NCBI GenBank assembly: GCA_050872805.1
Contig: JBNMHN010000075.1
Coordinates: 1 to 6,276, forward strand
Origin: CAKVOD01 sp050872805
GTDB lineage: Bacteria; Bacillota; Clostridia; Christensenellales; UBA1242
DNA length: 6,276 nt
Reading direction: 5' to 3'
Shown here: positions 1-5,093 of the stretch, piece after piece
How positions within the stretch are numbered: position 1 is the first letter of the stretch
How the letters are laid out: the number at the start of each line of letters is the position of its first letter
Program-made: the position numbers and the translations under genes
Notes under the pieces: generated by a model
Database searches by the model: none
What the model saw: the letters and a program-made list of their open reading frames with translations, nothing else
Told to the model about the DNA's origin: nothing

Positions 1-183
1 ATCCTGCATTTTGCGCAAAACAATGAGCGGAAAACAGTGCCCAATGTGCAAACTGTCCGCTGTTGGGTCAATGCCCATATAAATTGTGCGTGGCTCGCCG
101 TCCAAAATTTCCTTGACCTTTTCTTCATTCGTCATTTGGTAAATGTAGCCACGTGCCTTTAAATCTTCAAATAAACTTTGCAT
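1..183 (-). CDS. tyrS: Tyrosyl-tRNA synthetase, N-terminal part (cut by window edge)
   Basis: Only the first 61 codons are in the window; the rest lies beyond base 1. The enzyme charges tRNA-Tyr with tyrosine in the cytoplasm using ATP. The class I signature is clear: residues 35-49 read YMGIDPTADSLHIGH, which holds the HIGH ATP-binding motif (46-49) and the tyrosine-site Tyr35, Gly37 and Asp39 expected in bacterial TyrRS. The start is ATG at 183, with an AAAGGAG ribosome binding site at 190-196, six bases upstream. The gene begins 32 nt after the punA stop. I see no terminator hairpin in that gap and no room for a tyrosine T-box leader, so it is probably read from the deoB promoter. That is inference: a T-box further upstream would have to sit inside punA. 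Identification is near certain; length and C-terminal domains cannot be judged. Confidence 0.96.
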   Translation of the reverse strand, partial: MQSLFEDLKARGYIYQMTNEEKVKEILDGEPRTIYMGIDPTADSLHIGHCFPLIVLRKMQD

Positions 184-215
184 TGTTATCTCCTTTGTGT
201 TTATATTGTTTATTT

Positions 216-1028
216 TTATATTTTTTCAATGATTTTCATTAATAAATTTTTAAAATTGTCTTTCACTGCGAGTGAATTTTCCAAAACCTCAGCGTGCGTC
301 GGCTCAACCGCCGTCATTCCCGCCGCCATATTTGAAACATTTGATATTGCCAAAATCTTCATACCCGCGTGCAGCCCCGCAATTGCCTCAATCGCCGTAC
401 TCATCCCACAAGTGTCGCCGCCCATTGTTTTGAACGCGCGAATCTCAGCAGGCGATTCATACGACGGACCCGATGTTTGCACAAACACGCCCTCATAAAG
501 CAAAATACCTTGCTCTGCCGCAATGTCCTTTGCAAGCGCGCGCAAATCTTTGTCGTACAAATTATTGAGCGAGAAAAAACGCTTACCGATGTAGTTGTAG
601 TGAGTGCCAATCAGCGGATTATATCCCGTAAAATTGAGGTGGTCTTTGATTGCAACTAGCGAATTAATACGAATGTTCTCATTCATAGAGCCAACAGCAT
701 TTGTCAAAATTAGCGTCTTTATACCAAGCGCCGCCATAACATATTCAGGGAAAACCACTTCATACATAGGATACCCCTCATAGTAATGCACACGCCCTTG
801 CATCACGCAAACATTTTTGCCGCCGAGTTGCCCAAACACAAATTGACCCTTGTGCCCTTGCACTGTCGAACGCGGGAAGTTTGGCACATCGCCATACGGT
901 ATAATTATTTTATTTTCAACATTTTCAGCAAAATCGCCAAGCCCCGACCCAAGCACTACCGCAATTTCAGGAACAAAATTGATTTTTGATTTTATATATT
1001 CAACTGCCTGATTAACCTTTTCTTGCAT
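216..1028 (-). CDS. punA: Purine nucleoside phosphorylase, trimeric PNP/MTAP family
   Basis: The 270-residue protein has the usual length for the low-molecular-mass, trimeric PNP family (inosine/guanosine phosphorylase, B. subtilis PupG type), not the hexameric DeoD type. It cleaves purine (deoxy)nucleosides with phosphate to the free base and (deoxy)ribose-1-phosphate. Visible family motifs, in order: phosphate-loop GSGLG (27-31), GHKG (58-61), QGRVHYYEG (77-85, with the phosphate-site Arg79 and His81), TNAVGS (109-114), SGPSYESPAEI (186-196, with the base-binding Glu191), GMST (208-211) and SNMAAG (232-237, Asn233 in the place of the purine-binding Asn of mammalian PNP), then His245. All catalytic positions I can place are present. 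The start is ATG at 1028, only 5 nt after the deoB stop; its GAGAGG ribosome binding site falls over the end of deoB, which suggests translational coupling. The gene follows deoB as in the Bacillus drm-pupG operon. Substrate range beyond purines cannot be read from the sequence. Confidence 0.95.
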   Translation of the reverse strand: MQEKVNQAVEYIKSKINFVPEIAVVLGSGLGDFAENVENKIIIPYGDVPNFPRSTVQGHKGQFVFGQLGGKNVCVMQGRVHYYEGYPMYEVVFPEYVMAALGIKTLILTNAVGSMNENIRINSLVAIKDHLNFTGYNPLIGTHYNYIGKRFFSLNNLYDKDLRALAKDIAAEQGILLYEGVFVQTSGPSYESPAEIRAFKTMGGDTCGMSTAIEAIAGLHAGMKILAISNVSNMAAGMTAVEPTHAEVLENSLAVKDNFKNLLMKIIEKI

Positions 1029-1033
1029 AATCT

Positions 1034-2164
1034 TTACCTCTCAATGTCCTTTCCCGTCAGCATTTTATAGACGCTGTCACCAACAAAACTAAAGCCGTCC
1101 ACAATGCCTAAATCCTTATTTTTCGCCACGCCGTTGCCGTACATCAAAAGCGGCGTGTATTCGCGCGAGTGGTCGGTCGACGGCGTCGTCGGGTCGTTGC
1201 CGTGGTCACCCGTGATGATGAGCATATCCCTTTCAGTCATTTTGTCGATGATTTTTGGCAGGAACGCGTCCACACGCTCAAGCGCGCCAACATAGCCAAG
1301 TTCGTCATTTCTGTGCCCGTAAAGCATATCTGTGTCAATCAAATTGACAAACACTAGACCGTCAAAATCTTCATCCATAACTTCAAGCGTCTTATTCAAA
1401 CTCTCTTCATTGCAAGTCGTCTTATATGTCTCTTGAATACCCTTGAAGTTGAAAATTTCAGCGATTTTGCCGACGCCAACCGTCCTAAAGCCCGCCTCAA
1501 CAATTTTGTCTAGCGTCGAAGCAATCGGCGGGTCAATCGCAAAGTCCTTGCGCTCGCGCGTGCGATAAAACTCCCCGTTTTCGTTTGTGTCAAACGGACG
1601 CGCAATTATCCTTTGAACATCGAAGCCCTTGTTCATCCTTTCGCGAACCTTTTTGCAAAGCGCGTAAAGTTGGTCAATCGAAAACACGCTCTTGTGCGTC
1701 GCGATTTGCAAGACACTGTCCGCCGAACTATACAAAATAGGATAGCCCGTCTTGATATGTTCCTCTCCAAGTTCCTGAATGATTTGCGTGCCCGACGCGC
1801 CGTGATTGCAAAGGGTTTGCCCAATTTCCTCTTGAACCGCCTTGACGACATCCGCGTCAATTTCGTGCGGAAAGGCCTGAAACTTGCGGTGCGTCTCAAT
1901 GCCCATCATTTCCCAATGCCCCGTCAACGTGTCCTTGTTAATTGAATGTTCGCGCAATTTCCCATAACTCCCAATCACATCCGTACATTTTTCTAAATCA
2001 AGCCCGTCTATATTGTCAAGCCCCAAACGCCTGAAGTTTGGAAGCGAAAAATCGTGACGCCTCTTTAAATTGCCATACGTATTAGACCCGCAATCTTCAT
2101 ATTTTGCCGCGTCGTCCATTTCCCCCACGCCAAAACCGTCCAAAACAAGTATTATTCCTTTCAT
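1034..2164 (-). CDS. deoB: Phosphopentomutase
   Basis: The 376-residue protein is a phosphopentomutase of the alkaline phosphatase superfamily. It interconverts (deoxy)ribose-1-phosphate and the 5-phosphate in the cytoplasm and needs two metal ions (usually manganese). The metal ligands known from the Bacillus enzyme can be placed: Asp9 in the N-terminal LDGFGVGEMDDA, Asp279 and His284 in DTDMLYGH, Asp320 and His321 in TGDHGNDP, and His332 in TDHSREYTP. The phosphorylated threonine lies in DTLTGHWEM (78-86). The family usually has about 390-400 residues; this one is slightly shorter but both the core and the cap region (about 90-215) look complete. The start is ATG at 2164 with a strong GAGGTGAG ribosome binding site at 2168-2175. 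It is the first gene of the unit with punA and probably tyrS, and supplies the step after PunA in nucleoside sugar salvage. A promoter at 2305-2334 leaves an untranslated leader of about 134 nt. Confidence 0.96.
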   Translation of the reverse strand: MKGIILVLDGFGVGEMDDAAKYEDCGSNTYGNLKRRHDFSLPNFRRLGLDNIDGLDLEKCTDVIGSYGKLREHSINKDTLTGHWEMMGIETHRKFQAFPHEIDADVVKAVQEEIGQTLCNHGASGTQIIQELGEEHIKTGYPILYSSADSVLQIATHKSVFSIDQLYALCKKVRERMNKGFDVQRIIARPFDTNENGEFYRTRERKDFAIDPPIASTLDKIVEAGFRTVGVGKIAEIFNFKGIQETYKTTCNEESLNKTLEVMDEDFDGLVFVNLIDTDMLYGHRNDELGYVGALERVDAFLPKIIDKMTERDMLIITGDHGNDPTTPSTDHSREYTPLLMYGNGVAKNKDLGIVDGFSFVGDSVYKMLTGKDIER

Positions 2165-2298
2165 TTTCTCACCTCAACATTACTTTTAAAATGTTATGCC
2201 ATTTATATGCCATAAACTTAGTTTTGCCATAATTTTACCAAACTACAACTAAGTTTCTCATTCGTATTTAAAATTTTTGCAAGTTTTGCTACTTTTAT
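2165..2298 (-). promoter_or_regulatory. Long AT-rich 5' leader of the deoB operon
   Basis: This is the stretch between the inferred transcription start (about 2298) and the deoB start codon. It contains no open frame of note. It holds a perfect 10-bp inverted repeat (AAACTTAGTT at 2214-2223 and AACTAAGTTT at 2247-2256, 23-nt loop) and three direct copies of ATGGCA on the transcribed strand (2225-2230, 2208-2213, 2197-2202), one in the loop and two just downstream. No U-run follows the hairpin, so it is not an ordinary attenuator terminator. I do not recognise a known riboswitch. It could be an operator for a nucleoside-responsive repressor or a leader RNA structure; the sequence does not decide. 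Confidence 0.5.
2214..2256. repeat. Perfect 10-bp inverted repeat in deoB leader
   Basis: The arms are AAACTTAGTT (2214-2223) and AACTAAGTTT (2247-2256), separated by 23 nt. Neither the flanking bases nor the loop-proximal bases extend the pairing. A wide-spaced AT-rich inverted repeat of this size fits either two half-sites of a DNA-binding regulator or the stem of an RNA hairpin. It lies about 40-85 nt downstream of the inferred transcription start. Confidence 0.6.
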
Positions 2299-2304
2299 GA
2301 AGTC

Positions 2305-2334
2305 ATTGTACCACATTTGCGTCACTCTTGTCAA
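2305..2334 (-). promoter_or_regulatory. Sigma-A type promoter for deoB-punA(-tyrS)
   Basis: On the minus strand the -35 box is TTGACA (2329-2334, perfect consensus) and the -10 box is TACAAT (2305-2310, five of six), with an 18-nt spacer. A TG one base before the -10 box gives an extended -10. The expected start of transcription is near 2298. It lies about 30 bp beyond the terminator of the preceding unit and 141 bp before the deoB start codon. Confidence 0.82.
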
Positions 2335-2363
2335 AGATATAATAATGTTTTCCTTAATTTTAT

Positions 2364-2398
2364 AAAAAAGGAAAGAATGGGCGTTCTCTCCTTTTTAT
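2364..2398 (-). terminator. Intrinsic terminator after the thyX-like gene
   Basis: The arms 2384-2396 and 2365-2377 form a 13-bp stem with a 6-nt loop (2378-2383). The minus-strand transcript pairs throughout with one G-U wobble, whereas the plus-strand transcript would have an A-C mismatch. A run of six U (2369-2364) closes the 3' arm. It lies 45 nt after the stop codon of the thyX-like gene. The wobble and the position both favour the minus strand. The stem is A/U rich, so efficiency may be moderate. Confidence 0.8.
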
Positions 2399-2442
2399 CA
2401 AAACGGTTATGTATTAACATTTATTATGCGCTGTGCAACTAG

Positions 2443-3105
2443 TCACATTGCGGGTTGGTTGGAAGCGGCGGCTTCGGTCTGCTTTGGTTTGTCAAGTTCA
2501 AACATCTCAACAAAATATGGTAGTTTTTCGACCTCTGCGCAAAATTCGCGCCATTCATCGAGTTTGTGGTTGTGGCGCCACTCGTGCATTATAATCAATG
2601 TTTCGTAGTTCATTGTGCAGGTGCGCGTTTGGTTGTAACTACTTGGCAGCATTTGAATTATTTCGTACCAGTCGGCTTTGTTTTTATCCTCGACATACTT
2701 GCCGCGCACTTTTTCAATGTATGCGACAAATGTTTCAAAGGTTTGCTTGCTCTCGTCGCTCAATTTCTCGCAACTAAAGTCACTGCATTCAATCGGTTTG
2801 CTATGAATTTTGTGCATTGTGCTTGTAGAATTTGCGACTGTGCCAACTTTGTATGTATCAAACTCTTTCCACCAGTATAGCGGTGCAGTAATATCCATTG
2901 TAACAAAAATTTGCCTTGCAAATTTTCTGTGCGGCTGCCCCCCGCGGCAAAGCTTTTGCGCAAGCGCCATATCGTTTTTGCCAAACACAAAATTGCCCTT
3001 TTCGTCGGTATAACTATCCATTCTATCCCAACTGTTCATCGGGTTGCGCGCACCACGAATGGCATTTTCAAAATTCATTACTTGCACTCTTTCAATCTTT
3101 ATCAT
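2443..3105 (-). CDS. ThyX-like protein lacking the ThyX signature motif, function unknown
   Basis: The 220-residue protein shows the layout of the flavin-dependent thymidylate synthase (ThyX/Thy1) superfamily. An N-terminal alpha/beta segment is followed by LAQKLCRGGQPHRKFARQIFVTMDI (48-72), which recalls the ThyX GH...EH..FTF segment. The stretch DTYKVGTVANSTSTM (83-97) sits where ThyX has RHRxxSxNExSxRY, and MLPSSYNQTRTCTMN (152-166) then HEWRHNHKLDEWREF (174-188) resembles the ThyX C-terminal LP...T.TMN.R.L......R...AQWE. The catalytic arginines, histidine and glutamate of the signature are absent, so I do not expect normal dUMP methylation; the real activity is unknown. I have a recollection, not checked, of similar hypothetical proteins in Clostridia, especially around the YWWKEFDTYKVGTVANSTSTM region. 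The start is ATG at 3105, chosen because GGGAG precedes it by 9 nt; a TTG at 3147 would overlap the upstream gene and has no such site. It is the second gene of a two-gene unit, 16 nt after its partner, and ends at an intrinsic terminator. The Ala/Gln-rich tail (208-220) looks disordered. Gene call is firm; the superfamily link is by eye. Confidence 0.85.
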   Translation of the reverse strand: MIKIERVQVMNFENAIRGARNPMNSWDRMDSYTDEKGNFVFGKNDMALAQKLCRGGQPHRKFARQIFVTMDITAPLYWWKEFDTYKVGTVANSTSTMHKIHSKPIECSDFSCEKLSDESKQTFETFVAYIEKVRGKYVEDKNKADWYEIIQMLPSSYNQTRTCTMNYETLIIMHEWRHNHKLDEWREFCAEVEKLPYFVEMFELDKPKQTEAAASNQPAM

Positions 3106-3114
3106 TTTTCCGTT

Positions 3115-3119
3115 CTCCC
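3115..3119 (-). promoter_or_regulatory. Ribosome binding site that fixes the thyX-like start
   Basis: GGGAG on the minus strand lies 9 nt before the ATG at 3105. It favours this start over the in-frame TTG at 3147, which would lie inside the upstream gene. Confidence 0.75.
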
Positions 3120-3121
3120 GC

Positions 3122-3517
3122 TTAGTTGAAGAAAATTGCAGTCGCAATTTCTTTTACCGTATTAATGTCTTTGACAATCTTTGTCTTTACACTGTCGACA
3201 ATGCTTTCGCTTTGCTTGTCCAAAAGCAAGTTTATCAAAACGCCCGCATTGTAGTTCATTTCGCTCAAAACACGCGCAAGTTCAAGCGTCGTTGGCAAAT
3301 CATAGTCGACGCATTCGACGTTTTGAATACCAAATTCTTCCACAACCTCTTGAAACACGTCATCTAGCATAACTTTGATAAGGTTTTGCGCCTCAATCGT
3401 GCATTTTTGCGACTGTGCAAGGTCGCCGTCGTTCATTGCGATTTCACCCGCAAGCAAAATCTTTGCAATGTGTCCACTGTTTTCGATTAATTCACCCAAA
3501 CATTTAAAACTTTCCAT
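3122..3517 (-). CDS. Unrecognised small helical protein (131 aa)
   Basis: I do not recognise this protein. It has 131 residues, no signal peptide or membrane segment, and looks all-helical and acidic: amphipathic stretches at about 3-25, 33-62, 75-100 and 103-128, rich in Leu, Ile, Val, Glu and Lys, with no obvious catalytic motif. A four-helix bundle or a small adaptor would fit, but this is only composition-based. The start is ATG at 3517 with the strong site AAAGGTGG at 3525-3532, 7 nt upstream. A near-consensus promoter directly precedes it, and the leader is only about 15 nt. It is the first gene of a two-gene unit; the thyX-like gene starts 16 nt after its stop, so the two are co-transcribed and probably functionally linked. 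Codon use resembles the neighbours and I see no sign of recent transfer. That it is a real gene is supported by promoter, ribosome binding site and operon spacing. Confidence 0.85.
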   Translation of the reverse strand: MESFKCLGELIENSGHIAKILLAGEIAMNDGDLAQSQKCTIEAQNLIKVMLDDVFQEVVEEFGIQNVECVDYDLPTTLELARVLSEMNYNAGVLINLLLDKQSESIVDSVKTKIVKDINTVKEIATAIFFN

Positions 3518-3538
3518 ATTATTACCACCTTTCGTTTT

Positions 3539-3567
3539 ATTTTAACATATTGAAAGCCTTATGTCAA
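3539..3567 (-). promoter_or_regulatory. Sigma-A type promoter for the two-gene thyX-like unit
   Basis: On the minus strand the -35 box is TTGACA (3562-3567, perfect) and the -10 box is TAAAAT (3539-3544, five of six), with an ideal 17-nt spacer and a TG one base before the -10 box. The start of transcription should be near 3532, leaving a leader of about 15 nt that is mostly the ribosome binding site. The strength of these boxes suggests constitutive vegetative expression, independent of the sporulation-type control expected for the ger operon upstream. Confidence 0.85.
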
Positions 3568-3617
3568 GAAAAAGAATTAATGAAAATCATTATTAAAAGT
3601 GGTAAGGTACTCACCCA

Positions 3618-3836
3618 ACCTGCAGCCGCGGGGCTATCCCCGTCGAGAACGAATATATATAGAAAGCACATAGATACGCCGTCCATAATCGCTATTAGTG
3701 TGTACGGAGAGTACCTGCAGCAGCGGGCTATCCCCACCGAGTAGTAATGTGAGTAGAAAGAGGAGCAATGCGCCGTTCTCAAAAGCCACTGACGCGTACG
3801 GACAGTATCTGCACCAGTGGCGTTTGCCACCTAGAG
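3618..3836. repeat. Imperfect 94-95 bp tandem repeat with three stem-loop blocks
   Basis: This fills most of the gene-free stretch 3518-3830. Three related 29-30 bp blocks lie at 3618-3647, 3713-3741 and 3807-3836 (ACCTGCAG, then a G-rich arm, a short loop, a C-rich arm and a final GAG). The segments between them are also related: TAGAAAG at 3660 and 3754, CGCCGT at 3677 and 3771, and GTACGGAGAGT or GTACGGACAGT at 3702 and 3796, all at a period of 94. So there are two full units and a partial third. The period is not a multiple of three, so it is not coding. The block stems are CGGGG/CCCCG, GCGGG/CCCAC and GTGGC/GCCAC; the changes in blocks 1 and 3 are compensatory. The third block runs into the end of gerC and contains its TAG stop. 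I cannot assign it to a known RNA or element family. Confidence 0.85.
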
Positions 3837-5093
3837 GCGGGCTTCGGAGGTGTGAACAGTGGTGAAGATTTCAAGGTCGCGCATATAGTCGCCCTCAGTT
3901 TCTGAAAGGTATTTCTTTAATTTTTTCGTGTGGAATTGGTGCAGCCTATCATAGACGTTCCACACGTCAAAATGCCCGTCCTTCGCGATTTGCAGCGCGT
4001 TTTGTATTTCCGTTTCGACCAATGTTTTGATTGCCGATTCAAGCGCGTCGGTGTCCTGCGGCACAAAGTCGGCGTATTTCCTCGAATCGTACATACTTTG
4101 TGTGGCGCTCGATATTTTGTAGGTCAAATTGATGTCCACTTTGATTATCGGCTTGTTTAGATTGCTGAACCCATAATTAAGTTTTGTGCTTGATTTGACA
4201 ATTTCGACAACAACGGTCGCATCTTTATATATGTCGTCTGAAATATTGTTAAGTTCCAAAACATAGCCTTTGCTATTGTTCATAAGCCAACTAAAGCCGC
4301 GGAAGTCTTTGCGCGCTAGTTTTGTCTCAAGCTTGCCGTCCTTGATAATGAGTACGACGCCTTCGTTTTTCAGTTTTGTGCTGCCTTGCTCACTTGGTTC
4401 GCCATTCCCGCCCGAACCGCCTGACGAGCCGCCGCCACCGCCGCTGCCGCCGCTGCCGCCGCTTTCGCCCCCACTAGAACCGCCGTCTTGCCCGCTTGTT
4501 TTTTCAAGGTCGATGTGCGGGATGACGCACGTGCGGGCGGGCGAATAGTAGCCCGTTGCGATGGTGTGCAGGTTCGACTGTTGCCCTAACACGTTTTTGT
4601 CGTTGTATTTGATAATGTTGTCTAGCGAATTGAGGCTGGCGCTGTCCATTTCCGACGTCGATTGCAAAACCTCTTTTGCGCTATCGTCGGTGCTGAGAAC
4701 AATTGAGTAGTTCCCGAGGTATCTATCGCGATAGAAATAGTCTAGCACGCGCATAATGTCATCCTCAAGCACGGCGCTATTGAGAACAATTATGTTCGCG
4801 TGTGCAACGGCAAGTTCCTTGCCGACTTTGAGGCGCGTATTTTCTAGCGCCAAATCGACTGTTTTGCCCTTTTCGGAAACAATTTCAACCTTTTCCGCAA
4901 AACTTTGGTTGTATTGCGGAATCAAGACTTGCATTGAAACTTCGTATTCGCTTTCGGTTTTGTCGACACCAAAACCCAAAACAAGCGCTTTTTCCGTACT
5001 TTGGTGTTGCATTCCTAGACTTGTTGGCAGCAGCATTAGCACAGCGATTGCGACAATCCAAATGAACACCTTTCTAATAACTTTTCTTTCCAT
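3831..5093 (-). CDS. gerAC: Ger(x)C-family spore germination protein, atypical (no lipobox, Gly-rich linker)
   Basis: The 420-residue protein is the C subunit of a Ger-type germinant receptor, which in spore formers works with the A and B subunits at the inner spore membrane. Residues 9-27 form one hydrophobic segment. The N-terminal domain then runs from KALVLGFGVDK (35-45) through the family-typical KTVDLALE, GKELAVAHANIIVLN (91-105) and LDYFYRDRYLG (117-127) to about 195. The C-terminal domain starts near EGVVLIIKDGKL (244-255) and ends in an EIFTTV strand (408-413). Two features are odd. The usual GC-W-D-R lipobox after the hydrophobic segment is missing: the protein has no cysteine before residue 189, so it should be anchored by a helix, not lipidated. 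Residues 201-231 are almost only Gly and Ser. The start is ATG at 5093, supported by AGAGGA at 5101-5106; the ORF could open at a TTG at 5135 without such a site. It overlaps gerB by 20 nt. The exact paralog (GerA, GerB, GerK or other) is not determined. Confidence 0.92.
   Translation of the reverse strand: MERKVIRKVFIWIVAIAVLMLLPTSLGMQHQSTEKALVLGFGVDKTESEYEVSMQVLIPQYNQSFAEKVEIVSEKGKTVDLALENTRLKVGKELAVAHANIIVLNSAVLEDDIMRVLDYFYRDRYLGNYSIVLSTDDSAKEVLQSTSEMDSASLNSLDNIIKYNDKNVLGQQSNLHTIATGYYSPARTCVIPHIDLEKTSGQDGGSSGGESGGSGGSGGGGGSSGGSGGNGEPSEQGSTKLKNEGVVLIIKDGKLETKLARKDFRGFSWLMNNSKGYVLELNNISDDIYKDATVVVEIVKSSTKLNYGFSNLNKPIIKVDINLTYKISSATQSMYDSRKYADFVPQDTDALESAIKTLVETEIQNALQIAKDGHFDVWNVYDRLHQFHTKKLKKYLSETEGDYMRDLEIFTTVHTSEARL
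4401..4493 (-). repeat. Gly/Ser-codon low-complexity tract inside gerC
   Basis: Codons 201-231 of gerC form a run of GGC/GGT-type glycine and TCT/AGC-type serine codons, giving GCC/GCT trinucleotide repeats on the plus strand. The tract is far richer in G and C than the flanks. Such repeats can change length by slippage without shifting the frame. The encoded stretch should be a flexible linker between the two GerC domains. Confidence 0.85.

Noticed and set aside
1613..1945. Plus-strand open frame of 110 residues inside deoB
   Set aside because: deoB is intact on the other strand with all metal ligands. The plus frame is basic, Arg-rich and typical of an antisense shadow.
3106..3147. Upstream TTG start for the thyX-like gene (14 extra residues)
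   Set aside because: It would overlap the preceding gene and lacks a ribosome binding site, while the ATG at 3105 has GGGAG at good spacing.
3578..3600. Intrinsic terminator for the ger operon
   Set aside because: The six-base stem is entirely A/T and the T-run is short and offset, overlapping the -35 region of the next promoter. Too weak to call.
3550..3744. Plus-strand open frame of 64 residues
   Set aside because: It overlaps the minus-strand promoter and the repeat array, has no ribosome binding site of note and no similarity I recognise.
3564..3830. Minus-strand open frame of 88 residues over the repeat array
   Set aside because: The tandem period of 94-95 bp is not a multiple of three, so the repeat units are read in different frames. 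No ribosome binding site; the composition is not protein-like. Probably chance.
3618..3836. CRISPR array
   Set aside because: The three blocks resemble repeats with about 65-bp spacers, but the blocks differ among themselves and the would-be spacers share conserved words at a fixed period. No cas gene is nearby.
3705..3836. Glycine or cobalamin riboswitch (GGAGAG, GGACAG and GCCACTG words)
   Set aside because: Only isolated short words match. The conserved cores and pairings of those riboswitches are missing, and no plus-strand gene follows.
4270..4548. Plus-strand open frame coding for a proline-rich protein
   Set aside because: It is the antisense shadow of the Gly/Ser tract in gerC; the coding evidence is all on the minus strand.
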